The translations under genes and the position numbers were made by a program. A stretch of 64,000 bases of DNA from Clitoria ternatea (taxonomy: Eukaryota > Streptophyta > Magnoliopsida > Fabales > Fabaceae). Location of the stretch: contig CM075675.1 in NCBI GenBank assembly GCA_037962975.1, positions 46,608,501 through 46,672,500 on the forward strand, read 5' to 3'. The notes beneath the pieces were generated by a model that was not told the DNA's origin, made no database searches, and saw nothing but the letters and a program-made list of their open reading frames with translations. The first letter of the stretch is position 1, and every line of letters starts with the position of its first letter. Of this stretch, positions 1-9,033 are shown in pieces.

Positions 1-436
1 AGTGTGGGACACTAGGAAGCCGCAATTGCTCAAAGTTGTATCTCTAGTCTACAATAGTGGAAAATCCTCTAAGTGGGTTGCTTAGAGGCGAGACGTACAC
101 CGGATTGGGTGGAACTCGTTACATCGGTTTGCAAGCTTCTCTTCCTTACTCTTTTACTTCCACATATTGCATATTTGCTGATTGGTATTGTTTGGCTAAG
201 AAGAACACACTTGAACTTGCTTAATTTGCTTTACTTTAGATATTGCACACCAAGTGTTTGCTAAATTGTCTCAACAATACTTACCTCTTGTAGTGCATTG
301 CATATCATTGTTACTTGCTTTCACTTGCACAATCTCATAAACTTGGTTATAGAAATCAATTTCAAAGGCATTCCAAGCAAAAGTTTTATAACTCAATTCA
401 CCCCCCCTCTTGAGTATTGAGGCCACTTGAACAACA
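1..436 (+). repeat. SIRE 5' LTR, 3' portion
   Basis: This stretch matches 8598-9033 base for base by eye and ends in CA directly before the primer binding site. The rest of the LTR lies left of the window. It corresponds to the part downstream of the LTR promoter (R/U5). Confidence 0.95.
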
Positions 437-438
437 AG

Positions 439-450
439 TGGTATCAGAGC
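439..450 (+). other. Primer binding site (initiator tRNA-Met type)
   Basis: TGGTATCAGAGC, two bases after the LTR end. It is the usual plant retroelement primer site complementary to the 3' end of initiator Met tRNA. Confidence 0.9.
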
Positions 451-492
451 TTGACTCTTGGTAGATCAAGCTTAACAGCTTCAAGAGATTAA

Positions 493-2163
493 ATGGCCTC
501 AAGTTCTCAAAATGTTTTTCCCGAGGGTGGTGCGATAAATAGACCTTCCGCTTTCAATGGGGAAGGGTATGCCTTTTGGAAAGAGAGAATGAAAATCTTC
601 ATTCAATCAATTGATTTGAGAATATGGAATGCCATTGAAAATGGTCCCTATATACCAATGCATACCATAGATAGCAAGAATGTTGAAAAACCCATAGATG
701 AATGGACTAGCGAGGAAGAAAAGAAAGTCCAATATGGCTACAAGGCCAAAAATCTCATTACCATGGCTTTAGGACAAGACGAATTTTTTAGAATAATGAC
801 ATGCCAAACCGCTAAAGAAATGTGGGATACTCTTCAAGTAACCCATGAAGGTACTAATGATGTAAAGGACTCAAAGATTAGTACTCTTACTAGTCAATAT
901 GAATGCTTTAGATTAAACTCTCATGAATCGATTGTTGATATGCAAAAAAGGTTTACTCTCATCATTAATCAACTCATTACACTTGGAAAGACTTACACTA
1001 ACAAAGAACTCATTCATAAAGTGTTGAAAAGTCTTAACAGAGAATGGCAACCGCTAGTTACCGCCATCAAACAATCTCCTAGCATAAACGAAATGTCTCT
1101 CGCCACTTTATTTGGTAAGTTGCAGGAACAAGAACAAGAGCTGAAAGAATTAAAGATGGCGGAAGAGGAAGAAAAATCTTCCAAGAAAAAGGGTCTTGCT
1201 CTCAAAGCTACTTCCACAAATGAAGAAGAATCCGGAAGTGAACTTGATGAAGAAGAAGAATTTGGACTATTTGTGAAACGCTTCGGGAAATTCATGAAAG
1301 GCAAACGCTTCCAAAGAAGCTTCAAAAGCTCAGGTAAGAAACCTATCACTAAAGAAAACTCTCCCTCACCCAACTGTTTTGAATGTGGCAAGGAAGGGCA
1401 CTTCAAAGCCGATTGTCCAAACCTCAAAAAGAAGGGCAAGGACAAACAAAGAAGAAGAAGAGCCTATATTGCGTGGGATGAGAATGATGTGAGCAGCTCC
1501 GATGACTCGGAAGATGAGCAAGCCAATCTTTGCTTAATGGCAAATCATCAAGAAGAGGAAAATGAGGTAAATCTTCTTGACCTAGATAAGAATGAGTTGT
1601 TAGATGCATTTGAGGAATTATATGATAAATTTACAAAAATCTCTAGTAAACTCAAAGCATCTAGGAAAACTAGTGATACTCTTGAATTGCATCTCATGGA
1701 AGTATGTAAAGAAAATGAGAGCTTAAAAGAAGAACTAGAGAAGGTTCAAACATGCTCTAGGGATAAACCTTGTGATTTTGCAAAGAAGTGCATAGTGTTA
1801 GAAACCAAGGTTGAAGACCTAAATAGGACACTAGAGAAATTCACTAATGGAAGAGATAATCTGAATATCCTACTTGGGCAACAAAAATGCATGTTTAGTA
1901 AAACCGGTCTAGGATATGACCAAGAACATAGTAATCATAAAATGGAGAAGCACTACAAAAACTTCTTTGCACCACCAAGCAAATCCTCCTCACCTTTTAT
2001 GAAATGCAATCATTGTGGCACCAAAGGACATAGTGCATATAAGTGTAGTGTTAGGAAACTAGGACCAAAGGTCTTAAGAAAGGTGTGGGTTCCCAAAGGA
2101 ACGTTCCCACAAGCTAACCTTAAAGGACCCAACATAAAATGGGTACCTAGTTCTCTAAAATGA
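493..2163 (+). CDS. gag: SIRE Gag (556 aa)
   Basis: Capsid/nucleocapsid protein. The N-terminal 200 residues have the UBN2-type gag layout of copia elements (tryptophans near FWKERM and MWDTL). An acidic, lysine-rich linker follows. A CCHC zinc knuckle (CFECGKEGHFKADC) lies near residues 295-309, then a predicted coiled coil at about 365-460, and a second CCHC knuckle (CNHCGTKGHSAYKC) near 504-517. The start is the first ATG after the PBS, about 40 bp downstream. The frame ends in TGA at 2161-2163, and pol continues in the +1 frame. No internal disruption is seen. Confidence 0.95.
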   Translation: MASSSQNVFPEGGAINRPSAFNGEGYAFWKERMKIFIQSIDLRIWNAIENGPYIPMHTIDSKNVEKPIDEWTSEEEKKVQYGYKAKNLITMALGQDEFFRIMTCQTAKEMWDTLQVTHEGTNDVKDSKISTLTSQYECFRLNSHESIVDMQKRFTLIINQLITLGKTYTNKELIHKVLKSLNREWQPLVTAIKQSPSINEMSLATLFGKLQEQEQELKELKMAEEEEKSSKKKGLALKATSTNEEESGSELDEEEEFGLFVKRFGKFMKGKRFQRSFKSSGKKPITKENSPSPNCFECGKEGHFKADCPNLKKKGKDKQRRRRAYIAWDENDVSSSDDSEDEQANLCLMANHQEEENEVNLLDLDKNELLDAFEELYDKFTKISSKLKASRKTSDTLELHLMEVCKENESLKEELEKVQTCSRDKPCDFAKKCIVLETKVEDLNRTLEKFTNGRDNLNILLGQQKCMFSKTGLGYDQEHSNHKMEKHYKNFFAPPSKSSSPFMKCNHCGTKGHSAYKCSVRKLGPKVLRKVWVPKGTFPQANLKGPNIKWVPSSLK

Positions 2164-2178
2164 TTTTGTTTTGCAGGT
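2156..2178 (+). other. Gag-pol frame change (+1) at the gag stop
   Basis: The gag frame ends AAA-TGA (2158-2163). The pol frame has its own upstream stop at 2156-2158 and is open from 2159, so the two frames overlap by only about 5 nt. A T-rich run ending in CAG (2164-2176) follows at once and resembles a plant 3' splice acceptor. Either +1 slippage at the stop codon or splicing could join the frames. An indel is less likely because the rest of the element is unbroken. Confidence 0.6.
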
Positions 2179-5100
2179 ATGCTTCAAGGCAAGCAACACC
2201 CATTGGTACTTGGATAGCGGGTGTTCGAAGCATATGACGGGAGATATAACCAAATTTACATCATTCACTCCCAAACGAAAAGGAAGCGTCACCTATGGAG
2301 ACAACACTAAGGGAAGAATCCTAGGCATTGGAAATATTGGTAAGAACTCTTCCACCTCCATAAGTGATGTATTGTATGTTGAAGGCCTCAAACATAATTT
2401 ACTTAGTATAAGTCAATTATGTGACAAAGGATATAGAATCTTATTTGAATCAAATTGCTGCATAATTGAGCATAAGACTAATAAGGAAATCAAGTTTGTA
2501 GGCCAAAGAATTGATAATATTTACATGATTGATATGGATAGTTTGTCTACAAATGATGAACAATGCTTCATTTCAAAAGAGGATGAAACATGGCTATGGC
2601 ATAGAAGAATAGCTCATATACATGTAGACCACTTGAACAAACTTGTCTCTAAAGATTTAGTAATTGGTCTACCAAAGCTTAAATTTGAAAATAAATTTTG
2701 TGATGCATGTCAAAAGGGAAAACAAGTAAAGGCATCTTTTCAATCCAAAAATATTGTTTCTACTCAAAGGCCTTTACAACTTTTGCACATGGATTTATTT
2801 GGACCATCCAAAATCAAAAGCTTTGGAGGTAATTACTATGGTCTAGTAATAGTAGATGACTATTCAAGATATACATGGACACTGTTTCTTGCTCATAAAA
2901 ATGAAGCTTATCATGCATTCAAGAAACTTGCAAAGATTATCCAAAATGAGCAAAATTCAAAAATTGCATCCATTAGAACCGATCATGGGGGAGAATTTGA
3001 AAATCAATCTTTTGAAAAGTTTTGCAAAAAACATGGTATTAATCACAACTTTTCAGCTCCTAGAACTCCACAACAAAATGGAGTAGTTGAAAGAAAGAAT
3101 AGATCTTTAGTGGAGCTCGCTAGAACCATGCTAAATGAAAACAATATTGCAAAACATTTTTGGGCTGATGCGGTAAACACCGCGTGTTATGTTATGAATA
3201 GATGTTTGATAAGGCCTATTTTAAAGAAAACCCCCTATGAGCTTTACAAAGGTAGAAAACCCAACATTGCATACTTTCATATCTTCGGATGTAAATGTTT
3301 TGTGCTCAACAATGGAAAGGATAATCTAGGGAAGTTTGATGCAAAATCTGATGAGGCAATCTTCCTAGGATATTCTCAATCAAGTAAATGTTATAGAATT
3401 TTCAACAAACAAACAAATACCATTGAGGAATCTATTCATGTCAAATTTGATGAAAATAGCCATAACCCTCCGAGAAAGGAAGATGTTGATGATCTTGTAG
3501 GTACCTTTCAAGAAATGAACTTACAAGACAAAGAAGAAGAAGTCAACCATGATGGAGGTGCAGCACAAGTTGAGAAACAACAAGATTGGGTAACTTTGAA
3601 GGATCATCCCTTGGACAAGATCATTGGAGAAATAACCAAAGGGGTAAGTACTCGAAACGCCATTAGAAATGCATGCAATCACTTGGCCTTTGTATCCCAA
3701 ATAGAACCCAAGAATATTGACGAAGCCATTATTGATGAACATTGGATGTTGGCCATGCAAGAAGAGTTAAACCAATTTGAAAGAAATGAAGTTTGGGAAC
3801 TTGTGCCAAGACCCAATGATCATCTAATAATAGGCACCAAATGGGTGTTTAGAAATAAGCTAGATGAAAATGGAATAATAACTAGAAACAAAGCTAGACT
3901 AGTAGCAAAGGGATACAACCAAGAAGAAGGAATAGACTATGAAGAAACATATGCTCCCGTAGCTAGGTTAGAAGCCATTAGATTATTGCTGGCTTTTGCA
4001 TGTTGTATGAATTTCAAATTGTATCAAATGGATGTCAAAAGTGCGTTCTTAAACGGCTACATTCAAGAAGAAGTTTATGTAGATCAACCTCCCGGTTTTG
4101 AAAATCATAAATTTCCAAACCATGTTTTCAAATTGAGAAAAGCCTTATATGGTTTGAAGCAAGCTCCAAGAGCTTGGTATGAGAGATTAAGCAAATTTCT
4201 TTTAGAACACAACTTTGAAAGAGGAAAGGTTGATACTACATTGTTTATAAAACGCAAACAAAATGACATCCTCTTGGTACAGATTTATGTAGATGACATA
4301 ATATTTGGTGCTACTAATGAAAATCTTTGTCAAGAATTTGCCAAGATTATGCAGAATGAGTTTGAAATGTCCTTGATGGGAGAACTCACCTTCTTCCTTG
4401 GACTACAAATAAAACAAGCCATTGATGGAACGTTCATTAGCCAAACCAAATACTGTAAGGAACTACTTAAAAGGTTTGGAATGGACAAGGCAAATGAGAT
4501 AGCTACACCAATGAGCACATCCTGCTATCTAGACAAAGACGAAAAGGGTAAGGACATTGAAATCACCAAATATCGAGGTATGATTGGATCCTTACTATAT
4601 TTAACTGCGAGTAGACCTGATATTATGTTTGCGGTATGTATATGTGCTAGATATCAAGCATGTCCCAAAGAATCACATTTGACTGCCGTAAAAAGAATTT
4701 TGAAATATCTTGTGGGTACTCAAAGTGTTGGTTTATGGTATCCCAAAGGCGTTGAATGTAATCTTTTAGGATATTCTGATTCCGACTTTGCGGGGTGTAA
4801 GCTTGATAGAAAAAGCACTAGTGGTACATGCCATTTGCTTGGTAGTTCCCTTGTTTCTTGGCATAGCAAGAAACAAGCAAGTGTTGCATTGTCAACAGCT
4901 GAGGCAGAATATGTAGCAGCTGGTAGTTGTTGTGCTCAAATTCTTTGGATGAGACAACAACTTCTTGATTTTGGTATTGCCTTGAATAAAGTCCCCATTA
5001 AATGTGATAATACAAGTGCCATTAACATCTCCAAGAATCCAGTAATGCACTCTAGAACCAAACACATTGAGATTAGGCATCACTTTATTAGAGATCATGT

Positions 5101-5239
5101 GTTAAAAGGGGATTGTGTACTTGAACATGTAGAAACTTCTCAGCAACTAGCTGATATTTTCACAAAACCCTTGGCTAGAGAGCAATTCATTCACATAAGA
5201 AGAGAATTAGGCATTCTGGACATGTCCAATTGTGTTTGA
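2171..5239 (+). CDS. pol: SIRE Pol polyprotein (PR-IN-RT-RH)
   Basis: About 1022 aa with no ATG at the start; the frame opens at 2159, so it is probably made as a Gag-Pol fusion. Protease: DSG with catalytic Asp at about residue 15. A GAG-pre-integrase zinc motif (H..H, C..C, ending CDACQKGKQ) follows. The integrase catalytic triad is visible as HMDLFGP, RTDHGGEF and NGVVERKNRS. Reverse transcriptase: WVFRNK, ARLVAKGYNQ, QMDVKSAFLNG and the active site YVDD at residues 706-709. RNase H: YSDSDFAG, AEAEYVA and CDNTSAI. All catalytic residues are present. The frame ends in TGA at 5237-5239, with a second in-frame TGA four codons later, so simple read-through into env is unlikely. Confidence 0.95.
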   Translation: MQVCFKASNTHWYLDSGCSKHMTGDITKFTSFTPKRKGSVTYGDNTKGRILGIGNIGKNSSTSISDVLYVEGLKHNLLSISQLCDKGYRILFESNCCIIEHKTNKEIKFVGQRIDNIYMIDMDSLSTNDEQCFISKEDETWLWHRRIAHIHVDHLNKLVSKDLVIGLPKLKFENKFCDACQKGKQVKASFQSKNIVSTQRPLQLLHMDLFGPSKIKSFGGNYYGLVIVDDYSRYTWTLFLAHKNEAYHAFKKLAKIIQNEQNSKIASIRTDHGGEFENQSFEKFCKKHGINHNFSAPRTPQQNGVVERKNRSLVELARTMLNENNIAKHFWADAVNTACYVMNRCLIRPILKKTPYELYKGRKPNIAYFHIFGCKCFVLNNGKDNLGKFDAKSDEAIFLGYSQSSKCYRIFNKQTNTIEESIHVKFDENSHNPPRKEDVDDLVGTFQEMNLQDKEEEVNHDGGAAQVEKQQDWVTLKDHPLDKIIGEITKGVSTRNAIRNACNHLAFVSQIEPKNIDEAIIDEHWMLAMQEELNQFERNEVWELVPRPNDHLIIGTKWVFRNKLDENGIITRNKARLVAKGYNQEEGIDYEETYAPVARLEAIRLLLAFACCMNFKLYQMDVKSAFLNGYIQEEVYVDQPPGFENHKFPNHVFKLRKALYGLKQAPRAWYERLSKFLLEHNFERGKVDTTLFIKRKQNDILLVQIYVDDIIFGATNENLCQEFAKIMQNEFEMSLMGELTFFLGLQIKQAIDGTFISQTKYCKELLKRFGMDKANEIATPMSTSCYLDKDEKGKDIEITKYRGMIGSLLYLTASRPDIMFAVCICARYQACPKESHLTAVKRILKYLVGTQSVGLWYPKGVECNLLGYSDSDFAGCKLDRKSTSGTCHLLGSSLVSWHSKKQASVALSTAEAEYVAAGSCCAQILWMRQQLLDFGIALNKVPIKCDNTSAINISKNPVMHSRTKHIEIRHHFIRDHVLKGDCVLEHVETSQQLADIFTKPLAREQFIHIRRELGILDMSNCV

Positions 5240-5328
5240 ATATTTTGTTGAATGGCATAATGTATGATATACATCACATTTCATGATTGGAACCTTGCTG
5301 TTTGATATATTTGAAGTTTTTGACTCCA

Positions 5329-5661
5329 TAATCGATTACTTTGATAATCCCAATCGATTACTAAGCTTCTGTTTCGAAGGTAATCGATTAGAACTCACCC
5401 ATAATCGATTACAATCATTCTGTTTTTAAGATAATCGATTATACATTATCCATAATCGATTACGAAGCTTCTGTTTCCAGTTCAAAACGTTTCCTCTTCT
5501 TCATAATCGATTACCACATTGCCCCAATCGATTAGGACGATTCTGTTTCTAAACTAATCGATTACCGTAAGCCTCTAATCGATTACCCTTTGCACAAAAC
5601 GTTTGAAATTCCCCAGTAACAGTGATCTAATCGATTACCACCTGCCATGTAATCGATTAGC
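5329..5661 (+). repeat. Phased palindrome array upstream of the env-like gene
   Basis: Twelve copies of (T/C)AATCGATTA. ATCGAT cores start at 5331, 5353, 5383, 5404, 5434, 5455, 5505, 5527, 5557, 5578, 5630 and 5652. Steps are 22, 30, 21, 30, 21, 50, 22, 30, 21, 52 and 22, that is, six dyads of 21-22 bp. TTCTGTTT occurs exactly 14 bp after the second core in four of the five gaps (5367, 5418, 5469, 5541). Both long gaps hold AAAACGTTT (5484, 5596). Confidence 0.95.
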
Positions 5662-5890
5662 ATGCGTTCTGATGGGTCAAAACTCCAATTTCCTAGGCTC
5701 ACTCGAAACTCTCCCTCTCTTAACTCACTTCACTCCTCCCTAAACTCTCTTTCCTCCTTCCTAAACCTAATCTTCAACTATAAATAACCCCTCATTCACC
5801 TTCTCATCTCACACTACCTCCTTTCTCCCAAATCTCTCAAAACTCTCTAGCACTCATCTCTCTTCATCTCCTCTTTTAGCATTTTTCACC
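5662..5890 (+). promoter_or_regulatory. Internal promoter and 5' leader of the env-like ORF
   Basis: TATAAAT at 5779-5785 is followed by a CT-rich leader typical of plant 5' UTRs and ends in a good start context (TTTTTCACC before ATG 5891). The TATA box starts exactly 127 bp after the last ATCGAT core (5652), the same distance as in the LTR. Transcription would start around 5810-5820, giving a leader of about 75 nt. Inferred from sequence only. Confidence 0.75.
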
Positions 5891-7018
5891 ATGTCTTCCT
5901 CAAGGAATGTCAAAAGGGCTAGGTCCTCTGCTGCTCAAGCTCAAGCTCATAATCCCCTTGACTTCTCAAGGTTTTTCTCTTCTCCTAGAGACCTTCAGAA
6001 TTTTATGAAAAATTTTTCTGAAAAAGAGATTATGACCCCTCACTACACCATAGCTGACACCTTTGACAACCCAAGCCTTACATTCACTCAAAGCCTTAAC
6101 CACTACAACCTCTTCCCCTTCCTATCCCTCAAAGAAGAAGAATACTATCCTGAGCTTATGAGAGTATTCTACTGCAACCTCCGCCTTGTCAATGGGATGG
6201 TTGAATCTAAAGTGAAAAACACCACCATCAAACTATCCAATGCCCAGCTTGCAGAGATTTCCAAACTGCCTCTCAACAATGCTGACTTTGATGGAGGCGA
6301 ACCCGAGGATGAATGGGGCTTCAATGCTCTTACTGCTCGCCAATCCTTATGGAAGGCTGACCGTCCAAGGAGCAACCACAAACTAGTTGGCCACTTGACC
6401 ATGAACAACCGCCTACTTCACTTCTTCTTGGTCAAGATGATTGTTCCCCGTGGTGGGAACTATGCTCTGGTTGAAGAGGATGATGTCCTCTTAATGTGGG
6501 CCATGCTGAACCACAAAGAGATTAACTGGGTTCAGTTGATCAAGTTCCACATGCGCCATGCCAAGGACCAACAAAAGCTCCCCTATGGTATCCTCCTCAC
6601 CAAAATTTTCAAATTCTGTGGAGTAGACTTAGCAGGGGAACTCTCTGAGAAAGTGCCCCCTAGAGCTTGCATTGGCACCCATCACCTCACCAAAATGGGT
6701 CTTGTTTTCACCAATGGAGCATGGTACTCACGCATGGAGGGCGTTTATGCCAACATTCCCTTCCAAGCTCCTGCTGAAGAAGCACCTGCTCCTCCTCCTT
6801 CTCCACCTCAACCACAAGCTACAGCCTCTTCATCTGCCCCACAGGTTGACCCTTTTGCATCTCTCTACGCTCATCTTGATCGCCGTTTCGATCGTCTTGA
6901 GAACTCCCTCCAAGAGTTTTCCATGACCGAGCAGCAACATTTTGAGATGATGCAGCAGCGCTATGAGGAGCTGGCTCACCAAATTTCAGAAATCCGCTTC
7001 TTCAACCCAGACAATTAG
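5891..7018 (+). CDS. SIRE env-like ORF3 (375 aa)
   Basis: Called env-like from its position after pol, as in the SIRE lineage. I see no signal peptide or convincing membrane segment. Residues about 20-270 form a globular, tryptophan-containing region whose order (VNGMVESK, LLHFFLVKMIVP, WVQLIKFHM, LTKIFKFCGVDL) resembles the Athila third ORF at 31667-33004. A proline-rich linker at about 280-305 and a C-terminal coiled coil at about 320-365 follow. It is in the same frame as pol but 650 bp away, past several stops, and has its own TATA box and leader. Function unknown; a nucleic-acid or cytoplasmic role is as plausible as a membrane one. Confidence 0.85.
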   Translation: MSSSRNVKRARSSAAQAQAHNPLDFSRFFSSPRDLQNFMKNFSEKEIMTPHYTIADTFDNPSLTFTQSLNHYNLFPFLSLKEEEYYPELMRVFYCNLRLVNGMVESKVKNTTIKLSNAQLAEISKLPLNNADFDGGEPEDEWGFNALTARQSLWKADRPRSNHKLVGHLTMNNRLLHFFLVKMIVPRGGNYALVEEDDVLLMWAMLNHKEINWVQLIKFHMRHAKDQQKLPYGILLTKIFKFCGVDLAGELSEKVPPRACIGTHHLTKMGLVFTNGAWYSRMEGVYANIPFQAPAEEAPAPPPSPPQPQATASSSAPQVDPFASLYAHLDRRFDRLENSLQEFSMTEQQHFEMMQQRYEELAHQISEIRFFNPDN

Positions 7019-7520
7019 ATTTTTTTGTTGATTTCTGTTTGTTGCTTTTCTGCCTTTTGAATTAATTTACTTCTTGTATTTCCCTTTGATATTTAATAAA
7101 AGTATTTTATTTGAGTTTATACAATTTCTCTTCACTGCTCCAATTGTTTTTGATGATTACAAAGGGGGAGAAGAATAAATGTTCATATGTTGAATAATGC
7201 TCTGATATGAATATTTCTGAATATGCTGTGATAATATGCTCTGATAATATGGATAATAGATGCTTTGTTAACAAATTGCTAAATCTTATCTGTTTGTTAA
7301 ACTCCTTTTGATAGGGGGAGAATTATAGATAAGAGATAATAAACAATGGATAAAATGAGATAAGACATTGGCTGCTGAATTGGTTTTTTGAAGATTGTCA
7401 TCTGCTACTTGAAAAAGAGATAATGTAGCAGAGTTGTTTTTGCAAAAGATAAGCCTATTTTATTTAAACTAACAATCCTCAAGAGATGAACATAGTTGTC
7501 ATCATCAAAAAGGGGGAGAA
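7019..7520 (+). other. SIRE 3' non-coding region with three polypurine tracts
   Basis: Three near-copies of a polypurine tract occur: AAAGGGGGAG at 7161-7170, ATAGGGGGAG at 7311-7320 and AAAAAGGGGGAGAA ending at 7520. Only the last abuts the LTR and should prime plus-strand synthesis. Duplicated tracts are a known habit of SIRE elements. Confidence 0.8.
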
Positions 7521-7639
7521 TGTGTTTGAACATGTTAACAGGTCCAAAAGATGTGCAAGGATTTTGATAATGACAAGTACTCTTGAAGAAACAATGCAAA
7601 AACAAAGACATGAAATCAGAATTGAAGAAACAGCGAAGA

Positions 7640-8120
7640 TAATCGATTAGGCCATAGATGCTAATCGATTAGAAGCCTTCTGTCTTGGAAGAAATTGCAT
7701 CAGAGTTGAAGCTAATCGATTAGGCCATAGATTCTAATCGATTAGAAGCTTTCTGTCTTGGAAGAAATTGCATCAGAGTCGAAGATAATCGATTAAGGAA
7801 GCCTCATAATCGATTAGACACTCACTGGAATTAAGATAATCGATTGCACACTTAAGACTAATCGATTACAGCAATCAAAAATGGAATTAAATGCATCAGG
7901 CACACATGCTAATCGATTAAGAGAGCCATATAATCAATTAGGAAGCCACTGGAATTTAAGGTAATCGATTGCAAGACATGCTAATCGATTAGGATGCTGC
8001 GAAGACAAATTAAATGCATCAGGTACAAGATGCTAATCGATTACAGGTAATGAGATAATCGATTAGTGACTCTCTGACTTGAAGCTAATCGATTACAACG
8101 CGAGGATGTAATCGATTACG
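7640..8120 (+). repeat. Phased palindrome array in the SIRE LTR
   Basis: Sixteen TAATCGATTA-type sites (one ATCAAT variant at 7933). Cores start at 7642, 7664, 7715, 7737, 7788, 7809, 7839, 7861, 7912, 7933, 7964, 7984, 8036, 8058, 8088 and 8111. Steps are 22, 51, 22, 51, 21, 30, 22, 51, 21, 31, 20, 52, 22, 30 and 23: eight dyads. Each of the four 51-52-bp gaps holds TGCATCAG 31-32 bp after the preceding core (7696, 7769, 7892, 8015). CTG occurs 16 bp after the core in five of the seven gaps. Confidence 0.95.
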
Positions 8121-8237
8121 CTAGTGGAAAACAGATTTAAGTGGGAAAACCAGGTCATGTCTCCACCATTCTTCAAATTTCCACTAACTGCAACGGCTAT
8201 GAGGAACTAGGGCACACCTCAACTGCTATCATGGCTC

Positions 8238-8244
8238 TATAAAT
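8238..8244 (+). promoter_or_regulatory. SIRE LTR TATA box
   Basis: TATAAAT within CTCTATAAATGG, 127 bp after the start of the last palindrome core (8111). Core promoter of the genomic RNA; the start site should fall near 8270. Confidence 0.8.
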
Positions 8245-9033
8245 GGAGGAAGAACACAAGCACAAAGAGCAACCAACACACAACCAAGAAGCAACAATTC
8301 ATAGCTCTATTTTGTGCTTTGTAAGCCTATCTCTTGCATTTTTGTACTTTCAATTGTATATCCTCTCATCTTGAGAGATTAGAATTTGGAGAGCTTTTCA
8401 CTTGTATATCTGCTCTATCAAGAGAGTATATTGATTGTAAACACAAACTCCAAACACACAAAGTTATTCACTCTAGGTTGAGTGGCTGTTCACTCTAGGA
8501 TTGAGTGGTTACAAAGGTTGTGGACTCAACCTTTGGGATATTGTGAGATTGAGAGATTGGGTGGGTTGCCCTTATACTTGTGAGGATTGGGTTCTTGAGT
8601 GTGGGACACTAGGAAGCCGCAATTGCTCAAAGTTGTATCTCTAGTCTACAATAGTGGAAAATCCTCTAAGTGGGTTGCTTAGAGGCGAGACGTACACCGG
8701 ATTGGGTGGAACTCGTTACATCGGTTTGCAAGCTTCTCTTCCTTACTCTTTTACTTCCACATATTGCATATTTGCTGATTGGTATTGTTTGGCTAAGAAG
8801 AACACACTTGAACTTGCTTAATTTGCTTTACTTTAGATATTGCACACCAAGTGTTTGCTAAATTGTCTCAACAATACTTACCTCTTGTAGTGCATTGCAT
8901 ATCATTGTTACTTGCTTTCACTTGCACAATCTCATAAACTTGGTTATAGAAATCAATTTCAAAGGCATTCCAAGCAAAAGTTTTATAACTCAATTCACCC
9001 CCCCTCTTGAGTATTGAGGCCACTTGAACAACA

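Larger units (their letters stand above)
1..9033 (+). mobile_element. SIRE-lineage Ty1/copia retrotransposon, intact
   Basis: The order is LTR (partial), tRNA-Met primer site, gag, pol, env-like ORF, repeated polypurine tracts, LTR. Integrase before reverse transcriptase marks Ty1/copia; the long third ORF and LTRs of about 1.5 kb fit the SIRE lineage. The last 436 bp of the 5' LTR and of the 3' LTR look identical by eye, and none of the three ORFs contains an internal stop, so the insertion is very recent. It lies in the gag region of TAT-A, which resumes at 9034. The left border and left TSD are outside the window. Confidence 0.93.
7521..9033 (+). repeat. SIRE 3' LTR (1513 bp)
   Basis: Starts TGTGTTTGAACATG right after the polypurine tract and ends CACTTGAACAACA, TG...CA. 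It holds the phased palindrome array (7640-8120) and a TATA box (8238-8244). The first five bases of the flank, gatgt (9034-9038), should be the right-hand TSD. Confidence 0.93.

Noticed and set aside
73..264. 63-codon ORF in the SIRE LTR, repeated at 8670-8861
   Set aside because: It lies inside the LTR leader, is identical only because the LTRs are identical, and has no recognisable domain or start context.
1014..1445. Long antisense ORF inside SIRE gag
   Set aside because: A shadow of the lysine/glutamate-rich coding strand; no domain and no promoter. The same holds for 60-120-codon antisense ORFs over pol regions (e.g. 59739-60092, 61987-62370).
5237..5890. Stop-codon read-through from pol into the env-like ORF
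   Set aside because: Frames agree, but a second TGA follows within five codons and a TATA box with leader precedes the ORF.
7640..8120. Regularly spaced palindromes resembling a CRISPR array
   Set aside because: Repeats are only 10 bp, spacers are partly repeated, and the array sits in a plant LTR upstream of a TATA box.
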